Assembly (NCBI GenBank): GCA_002395235.1
Contig: DGWK01000019.1
Coordinates: 58,824 to 122,823 of the forward strand
Source of the DNA: Lachnospiraceae bacterium UBA4260
Lineage (GTDB): Bacteria; Bacillota; Clostridia; Lachnospirales; Lachnospiraceae
Length of the DNA: 64,000 bases
Direction of reading: 5' to 3'
The notes below the pieces were generated by a model. It worked only from the letters and a program-made list of their open reading frames with translations. It had not been told where the DNA came from and made no database searches. The position numbers were made by a program, and so were the translations under genes. The stretch's first letter is position 1, and the number at the start of each line of letters is the position of its first letter. Positions 8,786-18,044 of the stretch are shown piece after piece.

Positions 8786-10795
8786 ATGGAAAGTGTATCC
8801 GGAAAAGTATCCGAGGCGGACCGCGCCCGAATGAAAGAGCTGACGCAGCTCCTTAACCGCGCATCGGAAGCCTATTACAACAAAGATACCGAGATCATGA
8901 GCAATCTCGAATACGACAGGCTTTATGACGAGCTGTCCGCGCTGGAGGCGCGCACGGGGATCGTGCTGGCCGGATCGCCGACGGTCCATGTCGGTTATAC
9001 CGCGGCGGATGAGCTGCCCAAAGAGCGGCATGAAAGCCCGATGCTGTCCCTGGACAAGACAAAGGATCGGGAGGCCCTTGCGCAGTGGCTGGGCGGTCAC
9101 GAGGGACTTCTGTCCTGGAAGCTGGACGGCCTCACTGTGGTGCTCACTTATGAGAACGGGCAGCTGACCAAAGCAGTGACCAGAGGAAACGGAGAGATCG
9201 GGGAAGTGATCACCGACAACGCCAAGGTGTTCAAGAATCTCCCTGTTCATATTCCGTGCAAAGAGACGATCATCCTGCGCGGAGAGGCCCTGATCCGCTA
9301 CTCGGACTTCGAGAAGATCAATGAAGAGCTGGAAGCGGAAGCGGCAGCTACGGGCGATCTGACCGATGTGCGCTATAAGAATCCCAGGAATCTGTGCAGC
9401 GGCAGTGTCAGGCAGCTCAACAACCGGATCACTGCTAAGCGCAGGGTCAGATTTTACGCCTTTTCGCTGGTACAGGCCGGAAATCTCTCTTTTGACAACT
9501 CCAGACAGAAGCAGATGGAATTTCTGGCGCGCCAGGGATTTGAGACGGTGGAATACGTGCGCGTCACGCCGGATAATGTGGCGGAAAAGGTCGGGGAATT
9601 CGAGAAGAAGATCTCCTCGAGCGATCTTCCGTCCGACGGACTTGTGCTCACGCTCGATGACATCGCATACGGCGAGTCTCTTGGCACAACCGCCAAGTTT
9701 CCCCGCAACTCCATTGCTTTTAAGTGGGCGGACGAGCTCATGGAGACAACGCTGATCGACGTGGAATGGAGCGCGAGCAGGACCGGCCTCATCAATCCCA
9801 TCGCGGTTTTCGAGCCGGTGGAGCTCGAAGGCACAACGGTCAGGAGAGCCTCTGTTCATAATATCAGTATAGTCAGGGACCTCAAGCTGGGGATCGGAGA
9901 CAGGATCACGGTCTACAAAGCAAATATGATCATTCCCCAGATCGCGGAAAACCTGACCGGTTCGGGTTCGCTCCGGATCCCGGCGAGGTGTCCCGTCTGC
10001 GGAAAGGACACGGTGATCCGAAGGGACAACGACACGGAGGTGCTCGTCTGCACCAATCCGGACTGCGCGGCCAAGAAGATCAAGGCTTTTTCGCTCTTTG
10101 TCAGCCGCAGCGCGATGAATATAGACGGCCTCTCCGAGGCTACGCTGGAAAAACTGATCGCGGCAGGTCTGATCCACAATTTCGCGGATATTTACCGCCT
10201 GGGACAGCACAGGGACGTGATCGAAAATATGGAGGGACTCGGGCGCAGATCCTGCGACAAGCTCCTCGAGGCGATCGACAGATCCAGGGAGACGACGCCG
10301 GCCAGAGTGCTCGGAGCCATAGGAATCCCCGGGATCGGCATCTCCGGAGCGAGGATCCTCTGTTCCCATTTCAGGGATGACCTGGAAGAGATCAGGAAGG
10401 CGGACGAGACGACACTCTCAGAAGTGGAAGGGATCGGCCCTGTTCTGGCTCAGAACATCCGGAAGTTTTTTGATGACGCGCGGCTGACCGCCGTCCTGGA
10501 CGATCTGCTGAGCGAGCTTCATCTGCAGAAAGAGAGTGCGCCGGCGGGACCGCAGATCCTGGCGGGCAAGACCTTTGTCATCACGGGGAGCGTCCACCGA
10601 TTTGCCAACCGAAATGAACTGAAAGACAAGATCATGAGCCTGGGAGGAAAGGCTGCGGGAAGCGTATCCTCCAAGACGGACTACCTGATCAATAACGATG
10701 TGACTTCTTCCTCGAGCAAGAACAAAAAAGCGAGGGAACTGGGGATTCCCATTCTCTCGGAAGAGGATTTTCTTGCTATGATCGGAGAAGAGTAA
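8786..10795 (+). CDS. ligA: NAD-dependent DNA ligase
   Basis: The 669-residue ligase has the usual order: N-terminal Ia region with EYDRLYDELSALE; adenylation domain with the lysine motif WKLDG (residue about 110); OB fold; four-cysteine zinc finger (CPVCGKD ... CTNPDC, about 400-430); helix-hairpin-helix repeats (GIPGIGISGARIL); and a C-terminal BRCT domain (about 590-669). It seals nicks in replication and repair using NAD. I prefer the ATG at 8786 because GAAGGA lies just upstream and the extra upstream residues are not family-like. The gene follows the pseudouridine synthase after 13 bases. Confidence 0.95.
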   Translation: MESVSGKVSEADRARMKELTQLLNRASEAYYNKDTEIMSNLEYDRLYDELSALEARTGIVLAGSPTVHVGYTAADELPKERHESPMLSLDKTKDREALAQWLGGHEGLLSWKLDGLTVVLTYENGQLTKAVTRGNGEIGEVITDNAKVFKNLPVHIPCKETIILRGEALIRYSDFEKINEELEAEAAATGDLTDVRYKNPRNLCSGSVRQLNNRITAKRRVRFYAFSLVQAGNLSFDNSRQKQMEFLARQGFETVEYVRVTPDNVAEKVGEFEKKISSSDLPSDGLVLTLDDIAYGESLGTTAKFPRNSIAFKWADELMETTLIDVEWSASRTGLINPIAVFEPVELEGTTVRRASVHNISIVRDLKLGIGDRITVYKANMIIPQIAENLTGSGSLRIPARCPVCGKDTVIRRDNDTEVLVCTNPDCAAKKIKAFSLFVSRSAMNIDGLSEATLEKLIAAGLIHNFADIYRLGQHRDVIENMEGLGRRSCDKLLEAIDRSRETTPARVLGAIGIPGIGISGARILCSHFRDDLEEIRKADETTLSEVEGIGPVLAQNIRKFFDDARLTAVLDDLLSELHLQKESAPAGPQILAGKTFVITGSVHRFANRNELKDKIMSLGGKAAGSVSSKTDYLINNDVTSSSSKNKKARELGIPILSEEDFLAMIGEE

Positions 10796-10817
10796 GGGCG
10801 CGGAGAAGACGCGCGGC

Positions 10818-10835
10818 GGCCCGCTTGGCGGGACC
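10818..10835. repeat. Intergenic G+C-rich hairpin (copy 2)
   Basis: GGCCCGC-ttg-GCGGGACC lies between the ligA stop and the metA ribosome site. CCCGC pairs with GCGGG. It belongs to the family described at 4312. Confidence 0.55.
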
Positions 10836-10856
10836 TGAACTAAAGGGAGGATAGAC

Positions 10857-11774
10857 ATGCCTATCAAAATACAGAATGACCTGCCGGTTAAGGAAATACT
10901 TGAGAAAGAGAACCTGTTTGTCGTCGACGAGAATCGCGCGACGCATCAGGACATCCGTCCCCTGCAGCTCTGTATTCTGAACCTGATGCCCAAGAAAGAG
11001 GAGACGGAGCTGCAGCTTCTGCGAATGCTCTCCAATACGCCTCTGCAGATCGACGTCACGTTCATGCGCATGAGCTCCCATAAGTCCCTCAACACGGCGA
11101 TCTCTCATCTTCAGAAATTCTACTATACATTTGATGAGCTGAAGTCACAGCGGTTTGACGGCCTCATCATCACGGGGGCTCCCGTGGAGAAGATGGAATA
11201 TGAAGAAGTCGACTACTGGCCGGAGCTCTGTGAAGTATTTGCCTGGAGCAAGACGAACGTGTTCAGCACGTTCCACATCTGCTGGGGCGCGCAGGCGGGG
11301 CTCTACTACCATTACGGGCTTCAGAAGAAGATGCTGCCGCAAAAGCTGTTCGGGGTCTATTCGCACAAGGTGCGCCACAGAAGGGAACCGCTGGTCCGCG
11401 GCTTCGATGATTATTTCCTGATCCCGCACAGCCGCTACACGGAAGTTCCCGCCAGAGCGATCCACGGGTGCAAGGATCTCAGGATTCTGGCGGAATCCGA
11501 TGAAGCCGGCGTCCTCTTATGCATGTCGAGGGACGGCAGGAAGATCTTTATCATGGGGCACGCGGAGTATGACCGCAATACCCTCCGGGATGAGTATATA
11601 AGAGACGCGCGAAAGGGGCTCAGTACCGCGATTCCGGTCAACTACTTCCCCGACGATGACCCGGAGAAGAAGCCTCTTCTGGAGTGGCGCGCGCACAGCT
11701 ATCTTTTGTACAGTAACTGGCTCAACTACTATGTATACCAGCTGACGCCTTATGATCTGAACGAGATCCACTAA
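10857..11774 (+). CDS. metA: Homoserine O-acyltransferase MetA
   Basis: The 305-residue protein matches the MetA (HTS) family, which activates homoserine in the first committed step of methionine synthesis. It has MPIKIQNDLPVKEILEKEN at the start, the nucleophile-cysteine segment FHICWGAQAGLYYHYG (about 137-152), and the histidine/glutamate motif MGHAEYDRNTL. Family members use succinyl-CoA or acetyl-CoA depending on one residue near the active site; the sequence alone does not settle which, though Firmicutes enzymes are often acetyltransferases. The ATG follows AAAGGGAGG. No SAM riboswitch or T-box fits in the 60-base gap after ligA. Confidence 0.93.
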   Translation: MPIKIQNDLPVKEILEKENLFVVDENRATHQDIRPLQLCILNLMPKKEETELQLLRMLSNTPLQIDVTFMRMSSHKSLNTAISHLQKFYYTFDELKSQRFDGLIITGAPVEKMEYEEVDYWPELCEVFAWSKTNVFSTFHICWGAQAGLYYHYGLQKKMLPQKLFGVYSHKVRHRREPLVRGFDDYFLIPHSRYTEVPARAIHGCKDLRILAESDEAGVLLCMSRDGRKIFIMGHAEYDRNTLRDEYIRDARKGLSTAIPVNYFPDDDPEKKPLLEWRAHSYLLYSNWLNYYVYQLTPYDLNEIH

Positions 11775-11838
11775 GTCGTCACGTCTCCCCCGGCGGGAGC
11801 GCACCTCACAGTCTATGTATGAAGAACTGGGATAACGT

Positions 11839-14454
11839 ATGGATGATCTGCATTTGAAACAAACAGAAAAAAGGTGCTTTGCAGTGCTGTCCGGCACTGC
11901 GCAGAGCGGCGAAGAGTTCATGGATTCTCCGACCTTTTTCCTGAGCAGGGCGACCCTGAGAGACAGGCTCTGGTTCCTGATCTTTCTGGAAGCGCTGATC
12001 GCGATAGAAAACGGGTCCGAGGACTATTTTGAGACGGACTATATTCTCGCCGTAAACGAGTATCTGGTCAGAAGGTCCGATCTCTCTGTCCGCATGCTCA
12101 ATTTATGGATCTCGGGGCAGAACTTCCGATCCATGCAGGAAGTAACGGATTTCTTTAACGACCGCTACCGCGTGACCGGACAGTTCTTCAGAGACAACCA
12201 GCTTTTGTGCAGAAGGGAGTGGCAGGAAGCCGCTTCCGTCTACAGAGCCCGCTGGATGGCGGCGGTCAGAGCGCAGGAGGATATCCCGGAGGAGATCGTC
12301 AGCTATGACCGGGGACTGGGAGAGAGGGCGTTCAGGGAGAACCCGGTGAGTTACCTTCTGAGCATACGCGAGGAGGAGCGGCTCCGCTATATCGCGCTGA
12401 TCGCCGAGAGCATATATGAGCATGAGCACGCCGCCGGAACGAACGTCGCCGTGCGGTCGGAGAAGAGCAGCAGGGAGTTTGTGAGAGATTTCGGAAATCT
12501 TCTTAATATATATGTGAAGTATCCGGAGGACCCGGAGATCCAGACCCTGACTCTCATGGTCCATATGGACATGGATAGCAAAGACTTCAAGGACGACTTG
12601 AAGAGACGTGCCTTTTTCAATAATTATCTGCGCAGCGCCGCTTATATGTGGCACACGAACCAGAACGGCTGCAGAAGGGCCGTATGTGATAAGTGGGAGG
12701 AGTACGGCGTCTATTTTCGTCAGCTTCCCCAGGACGGACAGGAGCCGATCGTGCCGGAGCTCTATCTGGACGAGGCGGTGCTCAATATCGCGCAGTTCCA
12801 GAACGACCCGCTCGCCTTTTTGCGGCAGCAAATGAAACGGGAACAGGACATTCACTTTTTGACCATGCTGCACGCGTCTTCGAGCTCTCCCGAAAACGCC
12901 GCCCTGGCGGCCTTCCTGATCACAAGGTGGCTTCTGGATCCGGCGCAGGAGAACGCGACGGAAATGGATTCCTTCTTCGGCTGGGAAAATGAGAACGACG
13001 AGGACAGGACTTACGCGGTCGAGCAGGATATCTGGGATCTGGTCTCCATCTGGAGATACAACTATAAAAAATGCAGAAATATCGTGAAAACGGACTGGGC
13101 CGCCTATGAAGAGGCCTATGGACATGTGATCGCCGACAATGTGGTCCCCGAGGATCTGCAATGCTTTGCGGATATTCTGGAGAACAGCGAATTTGTCGAG
13201 GATCCGATCAAATTCCTGCGCGATATGGACAGGGAAGAGATCGAGAGATTTGTGGATCTGAGCGCCGCGCTCAACGGCATGGATGAGCACGACGCCGCAG
13301 TCTTTGCGGACGCGGCCCTCACCTGGCTGGAGACTCCTTCCAACGACGGCGCGCGGCAGGTCATGCACCGGATCGGCGGCTGGAGGGCGGCGGGCGTCTC
13401 GGAGGAGATCGCGGCCCTGAGAGATTTCTTCGAGAAGGCGGCCGTCTCCTGGAAGTTCAATTACGGCGGACTCAGAAGCCAGGCTGTCTATAAACGCAAG
13501 GACTACTTCCGGCAGCTCTCGGAGCACAAAGGGGAGAACGCCCAGGAAGGATATGAGCAGGAGCTGCGCTCCTTCGCCCGCATCATGGAGGAGGAACGTT
13601 TTCTTGATCATCCGGTGAAATACCTGCTGCATATGAACCAGATGCAGTGCGAGCGCTTTCTGCTCTTTCTGGCGGCAGTATCGGGAATGGAACCGGACGG
13701 CGCCCTCCGCTTTGCGGTGGTGTTCAAGAACGCTATATTTTACCCCAACGACGGACTCAGAAAGAGAGTCGACATGATCCTCGGCAGGATCAATCACGAC
13801 GACAGGCAGAGGACAGCCTCGATCGAGGAACTGCTGGCGGGTTCCGTGAAGGAATACGGCAGGAGCGAAGAGCGAATGAGCCAGGTCCGGGAGAACTGGT
13901 CCGCCTATGCGAGAGCCTTCGACGATTATCACGAGAAACAGAAGAAAAACCACTGGGAACTCGGGGAACTTAACGTCAGAAAACTTTTTCGCTACTGCAC
14001 GACGAGCAGGGAGGGCGCGAGCACGGTAAGGCCCGAAGACGAAGGAACGGTGGTCGTAAGGCTTCTGGGCGATGAAGAGCCCGTAAAACTCGCCTTCAAG
14101 GACGTCGCCATGAGCGCCGAGAGGATCTACAGCGAGCAGGTAGGAGAGATCCTGCGCTTCATGCTGGGACAGCTGGAAATGTTCCACCTGCGGGGAGAGA
14201 TGCGCAGCCAGCGCACATATCCCGTGACCTATCCCGTGGAGATGATCCGCACGCGCATAAACGCGTACGGAGAGAAGATCCAGTGGACGGACTCCGAGAA
14301 GATCATCTGCCAGCTGCTCTATCTGGCGGTGGGCGCACAGCTTCTTCCCCCTCTGCACCAGTCCGTAAACGAGCGGACAGGCGAGGTGACCCTGATCCTC
14401 AAGCTGGATGAGGGAGGCGCGGACAAAATAGAGACGATCCTGCGCAGTATCTGA
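11839..14454 (+). CDS. Large unrecognised protein built of five degenerate repeats
   Basis: I do not recognise this 871-residue protein. It has no signal peptide or membrane segment and looks all-helical. Five units of roughly 130 residues can be read at about 25-150, 160-295, 305-430, 440-570 and 580-700. Each starts with a motif like F-x-x-x-P-x-x-[FY]-L (SPTFFL, NPVSYL, DPLAFL, DPIKFL, HPVKYL), continues with an R-F-x-x-L-type helix, and ends with W...N...[CL]R...W...Y. The last 170 residues differ and end in a small mixed region. It stands alone between metA and the zinc-ribbon gene. A scaffold-like role would be a guess. Confidence 0.75.
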   Translation: MDDLHLKQTEKRCFAVLSGTAQSGEEFMDSPTFFLSRATLRDRLWFLIFLEALIAIENGSEDYFETDYILAVNEYLVRRSDLSVRMLNLWISGQNFRSMQEVTDFFNDRYRVTGQFFRDNQLLCRREWQEAASVYRARWMAAVRAQEDIPEEIVSYDRGLGERAFRENPVSYLLSIREEERLRYIALIAESIYEHEHAAGTNVAVRSEKSSREFVRDFGNLLNIYVKYPEDPEIQTLTLMVHMDMDSKDFKDDLKRRAFFNNYLRSAAYMWHTNQNGCRRAVCDKWEEYGVYFRQLPQDGQEPIVPELYLDEAVLNIAQFQNDPLAFLRQQMKREQDIHFLTMLHASSSSPENAALAAFLITRWLLDPAQENATEMDSFFGWENENDEDRTYAVEQDIWDLVSIWRYNYKKCRNIVKTDWAAYEEAYGHVIADNVVPEDLQCFADILENSEFVEDPIKFLRDMDREEIERFVDLSAALNGMDEHDAAVFADAALTWLETPSNDGARQVMHRIGGWRAAGVSEEIAALRDFFEKAAVSWKFNYGGLRSQAVYKRKDYFRQLSEHKGENAQEGYEQELRSFARIMEEERFLDHPVKYLLHMNQMQCERFLLFLAAVSGMEPDGALRFAVVFKNAIFYPNDGLRKRVDMILGRINHDDRQRTASIEELLAGSVKEYGRSEERMSQVRENWSAYARAFDDYHEKQKKNHWELGELNVRKLFRYCTTSREGASTVRPEDEGTVVVRLLGDEEPVKLAFKDVAMSAERIYSEQVGEILRFMLGQLEMFHLRGEMRSQRTYPVTYPVEMIRTRINAYGEKIQWTDSEKIICQLLYLAVGAQLLPPLHQSVNERTGEVTLILKLDEGGADKIETILRSI

Positions 14455-14463
14455 CCGGTGAAG

Positions 14464-14483
14464 CAGCCCGCTTCGCGCGGCGG
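14464..14483. repeat. Intergenic G+C-rich hairpin (copy 3)
   Basis: CAGCCCGCTTCGCGCGGCGG just after the gene stop carries the GCCCGCTTCGCG core shared with the other host intergenic elements. Confidence 0.5.
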
Positions 14484-14538
14484 TAAACGGGAATTGGTTC
14501 AAATTTAGTCCATAACGCAAGTTTATTGAATTTTTATA

Positions 14539-14567
14539 TTTACATGATAAATCAACGAAAATATAAT
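14539..14567 (+). promoter_or_regulatory. Putative sigma-A promoter with downstream palindrome
   Basis: TTTACA at 14539-14544 and TATAAT at 14562-14567 are separated by exactly 17 bases. The perfect palindrome GAGTCCTGCAGGACTC lies at 14578-14593, around +5 to +20, where an operator would act. Confidence 0.65.
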
Positions 14568-14632
14568 AGATAAGTGAGAGTCCTGCAGGACTCAGAGTAA
14601 GTTCAGGTAACGGGTACAGGAGGTTTTGAAAC

Positions 14633-15460
14633 ATGTCTGGTAAAGATCCGGAGCTGTCTCGCCTTGGCGAGGCACTCAGCAGTGCAAGATCTGCATATGC
14701 AGCAGCAAAAAAAATCACAGACGAGACCAAGGCGCGATTAAATGAGACGGGAAGCCGGATTCAGACATTTAATGCGAAGATTTCGGAGCTGAAGAAGGGA
14801 ATTGACGAAGAATACGGCGCCATGAGGGCGGAACGCGCAAATGGTGACCGCGATGCTGCTGACGAGCACCGCTCGCTGGCACAGTCAATGCAGGAGAAGC
14901 TTACGGAGATCTATGAATCCAAGAAAGCCTGCTTCGGGGAACTGGACGAAGCGCGTGCGGCATTTAACAAAGCCCTTGATACCCAGAAGGTCCTCAGGGA
15001 CAAGGTACAGGAAGCCTGGGACGGATTTAACGCAAGGCTGGAATACTTAAAGAGTGAGAACGCCAAGGAACAGGCGAAGTGGAAAGAGAAACCCTGCAAG
15101 ATCTGCGGAGTACCGATCCGCTACAACGTCGAGTGGAAGCATATTCCCAATCTCTGCAAGGATTGTTTTGACAAAGATAAGGCCAACTGGGAAGACCGGG
15201 TATGCGCCAAGTGCGGCAAGACTTTCCGGATCAACAAGGGATGGGAGCACATTCCGACGATCTGCGGCGACTGCAGAAAGATCGTAAAAGCGGAAAAGGC
15301 TGCCAGAGAGAATGAAAAGGCGGCAAAACTTCAGGCGGAGAAAGAGGCAGCTGAGGAGAGCGCAAGACTGGCGCAGGAAGAGAGAGAGGCAGCAGCCGGC
15401 GCACTGGTTGACGTCGCCAATGAAGCTTTGGGCGAGGAAGCGGGAACGGAAAATGTCTGA
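14633..15460 (+). CDS. Coiled-coil and double zinc-ribbon protein, function unknown
   Basis: The 275-residue protein has a long helical coiled-coil part (about 1-145, rich in A, K, E and Q), then two tandem related zinc-binding units. The first is CKICGVPIRYN...HIPNLCKDC (about 155-180) and the second is CAKCGKTFRIN...HIPTICGDC (about 195-222). Both share the pattern CxxCG...W.HIP..CxxC, so they look like an internal duplication. A second charged helix (about 225-260) follows. AGGAGG precedes the ATG, and the gene has its own promoter. Its stop overlaps the start of the alpha/beta hydrolase, suggesting a shared job. No known family was recognised. Confidence 0.8.
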   Translation: MSGKDPELSRLGEALSSARSAYAAAKKITDETKARLNETGSRIQTFNAKISELKKGIDEEYGAMRAERANGDRDAADEHRSLAQSMQEKLTEIYESKKACFGELDEARAAFNKALDTQKVLRDKVQEAWDGFNARLEYLKSENAKEQAKWKEKPCKICGVPIRYNVEWKHIPNLCKDCFDKDKANWEDRVCAKCGKTFRINKGWEHIPTICGDCRKIVKAEKAARENEKAAKLQAEKEAAEESARLAQEEREAAAGALVDVANEALGEEAGTENV

Positions 15461-16364
15461 GATTTTTGAAGTCAGGATCAGAAGCGGAGAGAGCCTGAAA
15501 GGATGGTTCTGGCCGGCTGAGAACGCGGTGACAAATCTCACAATTATCACAGGAATGAATGAATACGCGCGGCGCTACGAGCCGTTCGCGCAGTGGATGA
15601 ACGGGCATCACATAAACGTCTGGTGTCTCGACGCGTTCGGACAGGGGCTGAACGCGCCTTCCGCAGACCTTTTGGAGCGCTGGCCGCAGGGTGCCTTTGA
15701 CAAGACGGTCAAGGCTCTCATGCAGATGGTAAGGCTCGCGTCCTCGAACGGACTTCCCACTTTTTTGATGGGGCACTCGATGGGGTCCTTTATCGTCCAG
15801 GCTTTTTTGGAAAAGTACCCCATGAGCACGAGCGGCATTATCCTGTGCGGCTCCAACGGCGGACAGATGAGACTGATGAAGATAGGCTACAACCTGGCCA
15901 GGAGCCTGGTGCAGGACCACAACTGGTATCAGTCCAATCCCACCCTGCAGAAACTGGGGATGGGCAGCTTTGCCAAAGCCGTGAAGGACAGGGAGACGGA
16001 TTTTGACTGGCTCTCTTATAACAAGGAGAACGTGCAGGCCTACATCGATGATCCCTATTGCGGGCAGGAGAACACGGGCGGATTCTGGAAGGAATTCCTG
16101 AAGGGGCTCTCGACCATCTGGGACAACAGGGAGATGAAGAAGATTTCAAGCCGCGAGAAGATCTTTATCATATCGGGACAGGATGACCCTGTGGGGCGCA
16201 TGGGAAAAGGCCCCGTCTGGCTCTGGAGAAAATACAGGAGCCTGGGGATCACCGGGGCGATCCTCAAACTCTATCCCGGCATGCGGCATGAGATCCTCAA
16301 CGAAACAGATAAAGAGATCGTCTACAGGGATATCCTCAGCTTCATACAGCCCGGATATCGCTAG
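15453..16364 (+). CDS. Alpha/beta hydrolase (serine aminopeptidase/lysophospholipase-like)
   Basis: The ATG at 15453 overlaps the preceding stop and gives 303 residues beginning MSEIFEVRIRSGESLKGWFW; an upstream in-frame start would only read the other gene in the wrong frame. The nucleophile elbow is GHSMGS (about 108-113), with the oxyanion region around INVWCLDAFGQGLN, a late aspartate in SGQDDPVG and a histidine in MRHEILNE. This is the layout of Hydrolase_4/monoacylglycerol-lipase-like enzymes. There is no signal peptide, so it is cytoplasmic. The substrate is unknown. Confidence 0.88.
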   Translation: MSEIFEVRIRSGESLKGWFWPAENAVTNLTIITGMNEYARRYEPFAQWMNGHHINVWCLDAFGQGLNAPSADLLERWPQGAFDKTVKALMQMVRLASSNGLPTFLMGHSMGSFIVQAFLEKYPMSTSGIILCGSNGGQMRLMKIGYNLARSLVQDHNWYQSNPTLQKLGMGSFAKAVKDRETDFDWLSYNKENVQAYIDDPYCGQENTGGFWKEFLKGLSTIWDNREMKKISSREKIFIISGQDDPVGRMGKGPVWLWRKYRSLGITGAILKLYPGMRHEILNETDKEIVYRDILSFIQPGYR

Positions 16365-16524
16365 AATAGACAAATACATAACAATACGCTTGTATATTTT
16401 GACCAAAACCACCCATTAGTTACGACTTATTTAGTGGATTCCCACAGATTACAAATCAAGTCTCAAGATGATAATATTACCATTGGTTAGATTTGATCAC
16501 GAATTCACTAAGTTAGGAGGCCCT

Positions 16525-17949
16525 ATGGGTGGTTTTTTTGGCGCCGCGCTGCGCGAAGATGTAGTATTTGACCTGTTTTACGGAACAGATTATCATTCAC
16601 ACCTGGGCACCAGACGCGCAGGAATGGCAGTGTATGATTCCGAGAAGGGATTTGACAGAGCGATCCACAATATCGAGAGCTCAAACTTCAGACCAAAATT
16701 TGAGAAGGACCTTGTAAAGATGAAGGGAAATCTCGGGATCGGCTGCATAAGCGACTATGAGCCGCAGCCTCTGATCGTCCGTTCTCATCACGGCACATAC
16801 GCCATTACTACGGTCGGCAAGATCAACAATATCGACAAGCTCACGGATATGCTTTTCGGGGGAACCCACTCTCATTTCCTGGAGATGAGCGGCGGCGACA
16901 TCAACCCGACGGAAATGGTCGCTTCCCTTATCAACCAGAAGAAAGATTTCGAGGAGGGCATCCTGTACGCGCAGGAAGTGATTGAAGGGTCCATGACATT
17001 CCTGATCATGACGCCCAAGGGGATATACGCTTCCAGAGATAAGTGGGGGAGAACCCCTTGCGTCATCGGCAAAAAAGAGACGGGCTACTGCGTCTGTTTC
17101 GAGAGCTTTTCCTTCCTCAATCTGGGATATACCCCGGAGAAGGAGCTGGGACCGGGCGAAGTTGTCTTTATTGATCCGGAAGGGTACGAGACAAGGATTC
17201 CGGCCCGTAAGGAGATGAGGATCTGCAGCTTCCTCTGGATCTATTACGGATTCCCCGCCTCCTCCTATGAGGGACTCAACGTCGAAGATATGCGGTACGG
17301 ATGCGGCATGAAGCTGGCCGAGAGAGATATCAGGCGCGGCAACATTCACCCCGACTGTGTGGCAGGCGTCCCGGACTCGGGCGTGGCCCATGCGGTGGGA
17401 TACGCCAACAGATCGGGCGTGCCCTACTCAAGACCGTTTGTAAAATATACGCCCACCTGGCCGAGATCTTTCATGCCTACGCATCAGAGCAGGAGAGACC
17501 TGATCGCCAAGATGAAGCTCATCCCCATTCACGAGCTGATCGGCGGAAAGAGACTTCTTCTGATCGACGATTCCATCGTGCGCGGAACGCAGCTGCGCGA
17601 GACCACGGAATACCTCTACAACAGCGGCGCGGTGGAAGTGCATATTCGCCCCGCCTGCCCGCCTCTGGTATTCGGGTGCAAGTATCTCAACTTCTCCAGA
17701 TCGGACTCGGAGAAGGAACTGATCACCCGCAGAAAGATGGAGATGCTCGAAGGGACTTCCGATTTCAGCGAAGCGGTCCTGGAGAAATACACGGATCCCG
17801 ATTCGGACCAGTACCACGCGATGCTCGAGGAGATCCGCAAGGAGCTGAACTTCACATCGCTCCACTATCATCGCCTGGACGACATGATCGAAGCGATCAA
17901 TCTGGAGCCCTGCAAGCTGTGCACGTACTGCTGGAGCGGCAAAGAATAA
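16525..17949 (+). CDS. Amidophosphoribosyltransferase-like protein lacking the N-terminal cysteine
   Basis: I start at ATG 16525, behind AGGAGG, giving 474 residues that begin MGGFFGAALREDVVFDLFYG. True PurF enzymes begin, after processing, with a catalytic cysteine that frees ammonia from glutamine; here that position is glycine. The rest of the class-II amidotransferase fold (DYHSHLGTRRAGMAVYD) and the PRPP-binding loop LLLIDDSIVRGTQ are kept. Related cysteine-less PurF-like proteins are known in Firmicutes and Bacteroidota. It may use free ammonia or have another role. Neighbouring genes are not purine genes. Confidence 0.85.
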   Translation: MGGFFGAALREDVVFDLFYGTDYHSHLGTRRAGMAVYDSEKGFDRAIHNIESSNFRPKFEKDLVKMKGNLGIGCISDYEPQPLIVRSHHGTYAITTVGKINNIDKLTDMLFGGTHSHFLEMSGGDINPTEMVASLINQKKDFEEGILYAQEVIEGSMTFLIMTPKGIYASRDKWGRTPCVIGKKETGYCVCFESFSFLNLGYTPEKELGPGEVVFIDPEGYETRIPARKEMRICSFLWIYYGFPASSYEGLNVEDMRYGCGMKLAERDIRRGNIHPDCVAGVPDSGVAHAVGYANRSGVPYSRPFVKYTPTWPRSFMPTHQSRRDLIAKMKLIPIHELIGGKRLLLIDDSIVRGTQLRETTEYLYNSGAVEVHIRPACPPLVFGCKYLNFSRSDSEKELITRRKMEMLEGTSDFSEAVLEKYTDPDSDQYHAMLEEIRKELNFTSLHYHRLDDMIEAINLEPCKLCTYCWSGKE

Positions 17950-17961
17950 TTCATATAAAAA

Positions 17962-18003
17962 AGAGACATGGGGCCGGTTCTGATGAACCGGCCCCGTGTC
18001 TCT
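17962..18003. terminator. Bidirectional terminator between convergent genes
   Basis: A near-perfect 18-bp stem (AGAGACA and GGGGCCGGTTC pairing with GAACCGGCCCC and TGTCTCT) with loop TGAT. It has T-runs on both sides, so it can serve the PurF-like gene and the citrate synthase gene. Confidence 0.9.
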
Positions 18004-18044
18004 TTATCTTTGGTGTGTCAGCGGATACGTCCCCCTGACACATT

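Noticed and set aside
10796..10856. SAM riboswitch or T-box before metA
   Set aside because: The gap is only 60 bases and holds one short hairpin; neither element could fit.
12103..14730. 875-residue minus-strand frame
   Set aside because: Antisense of the repeat protein at 11,839; the + strand frame has the ribosome context and internal protein repeats.
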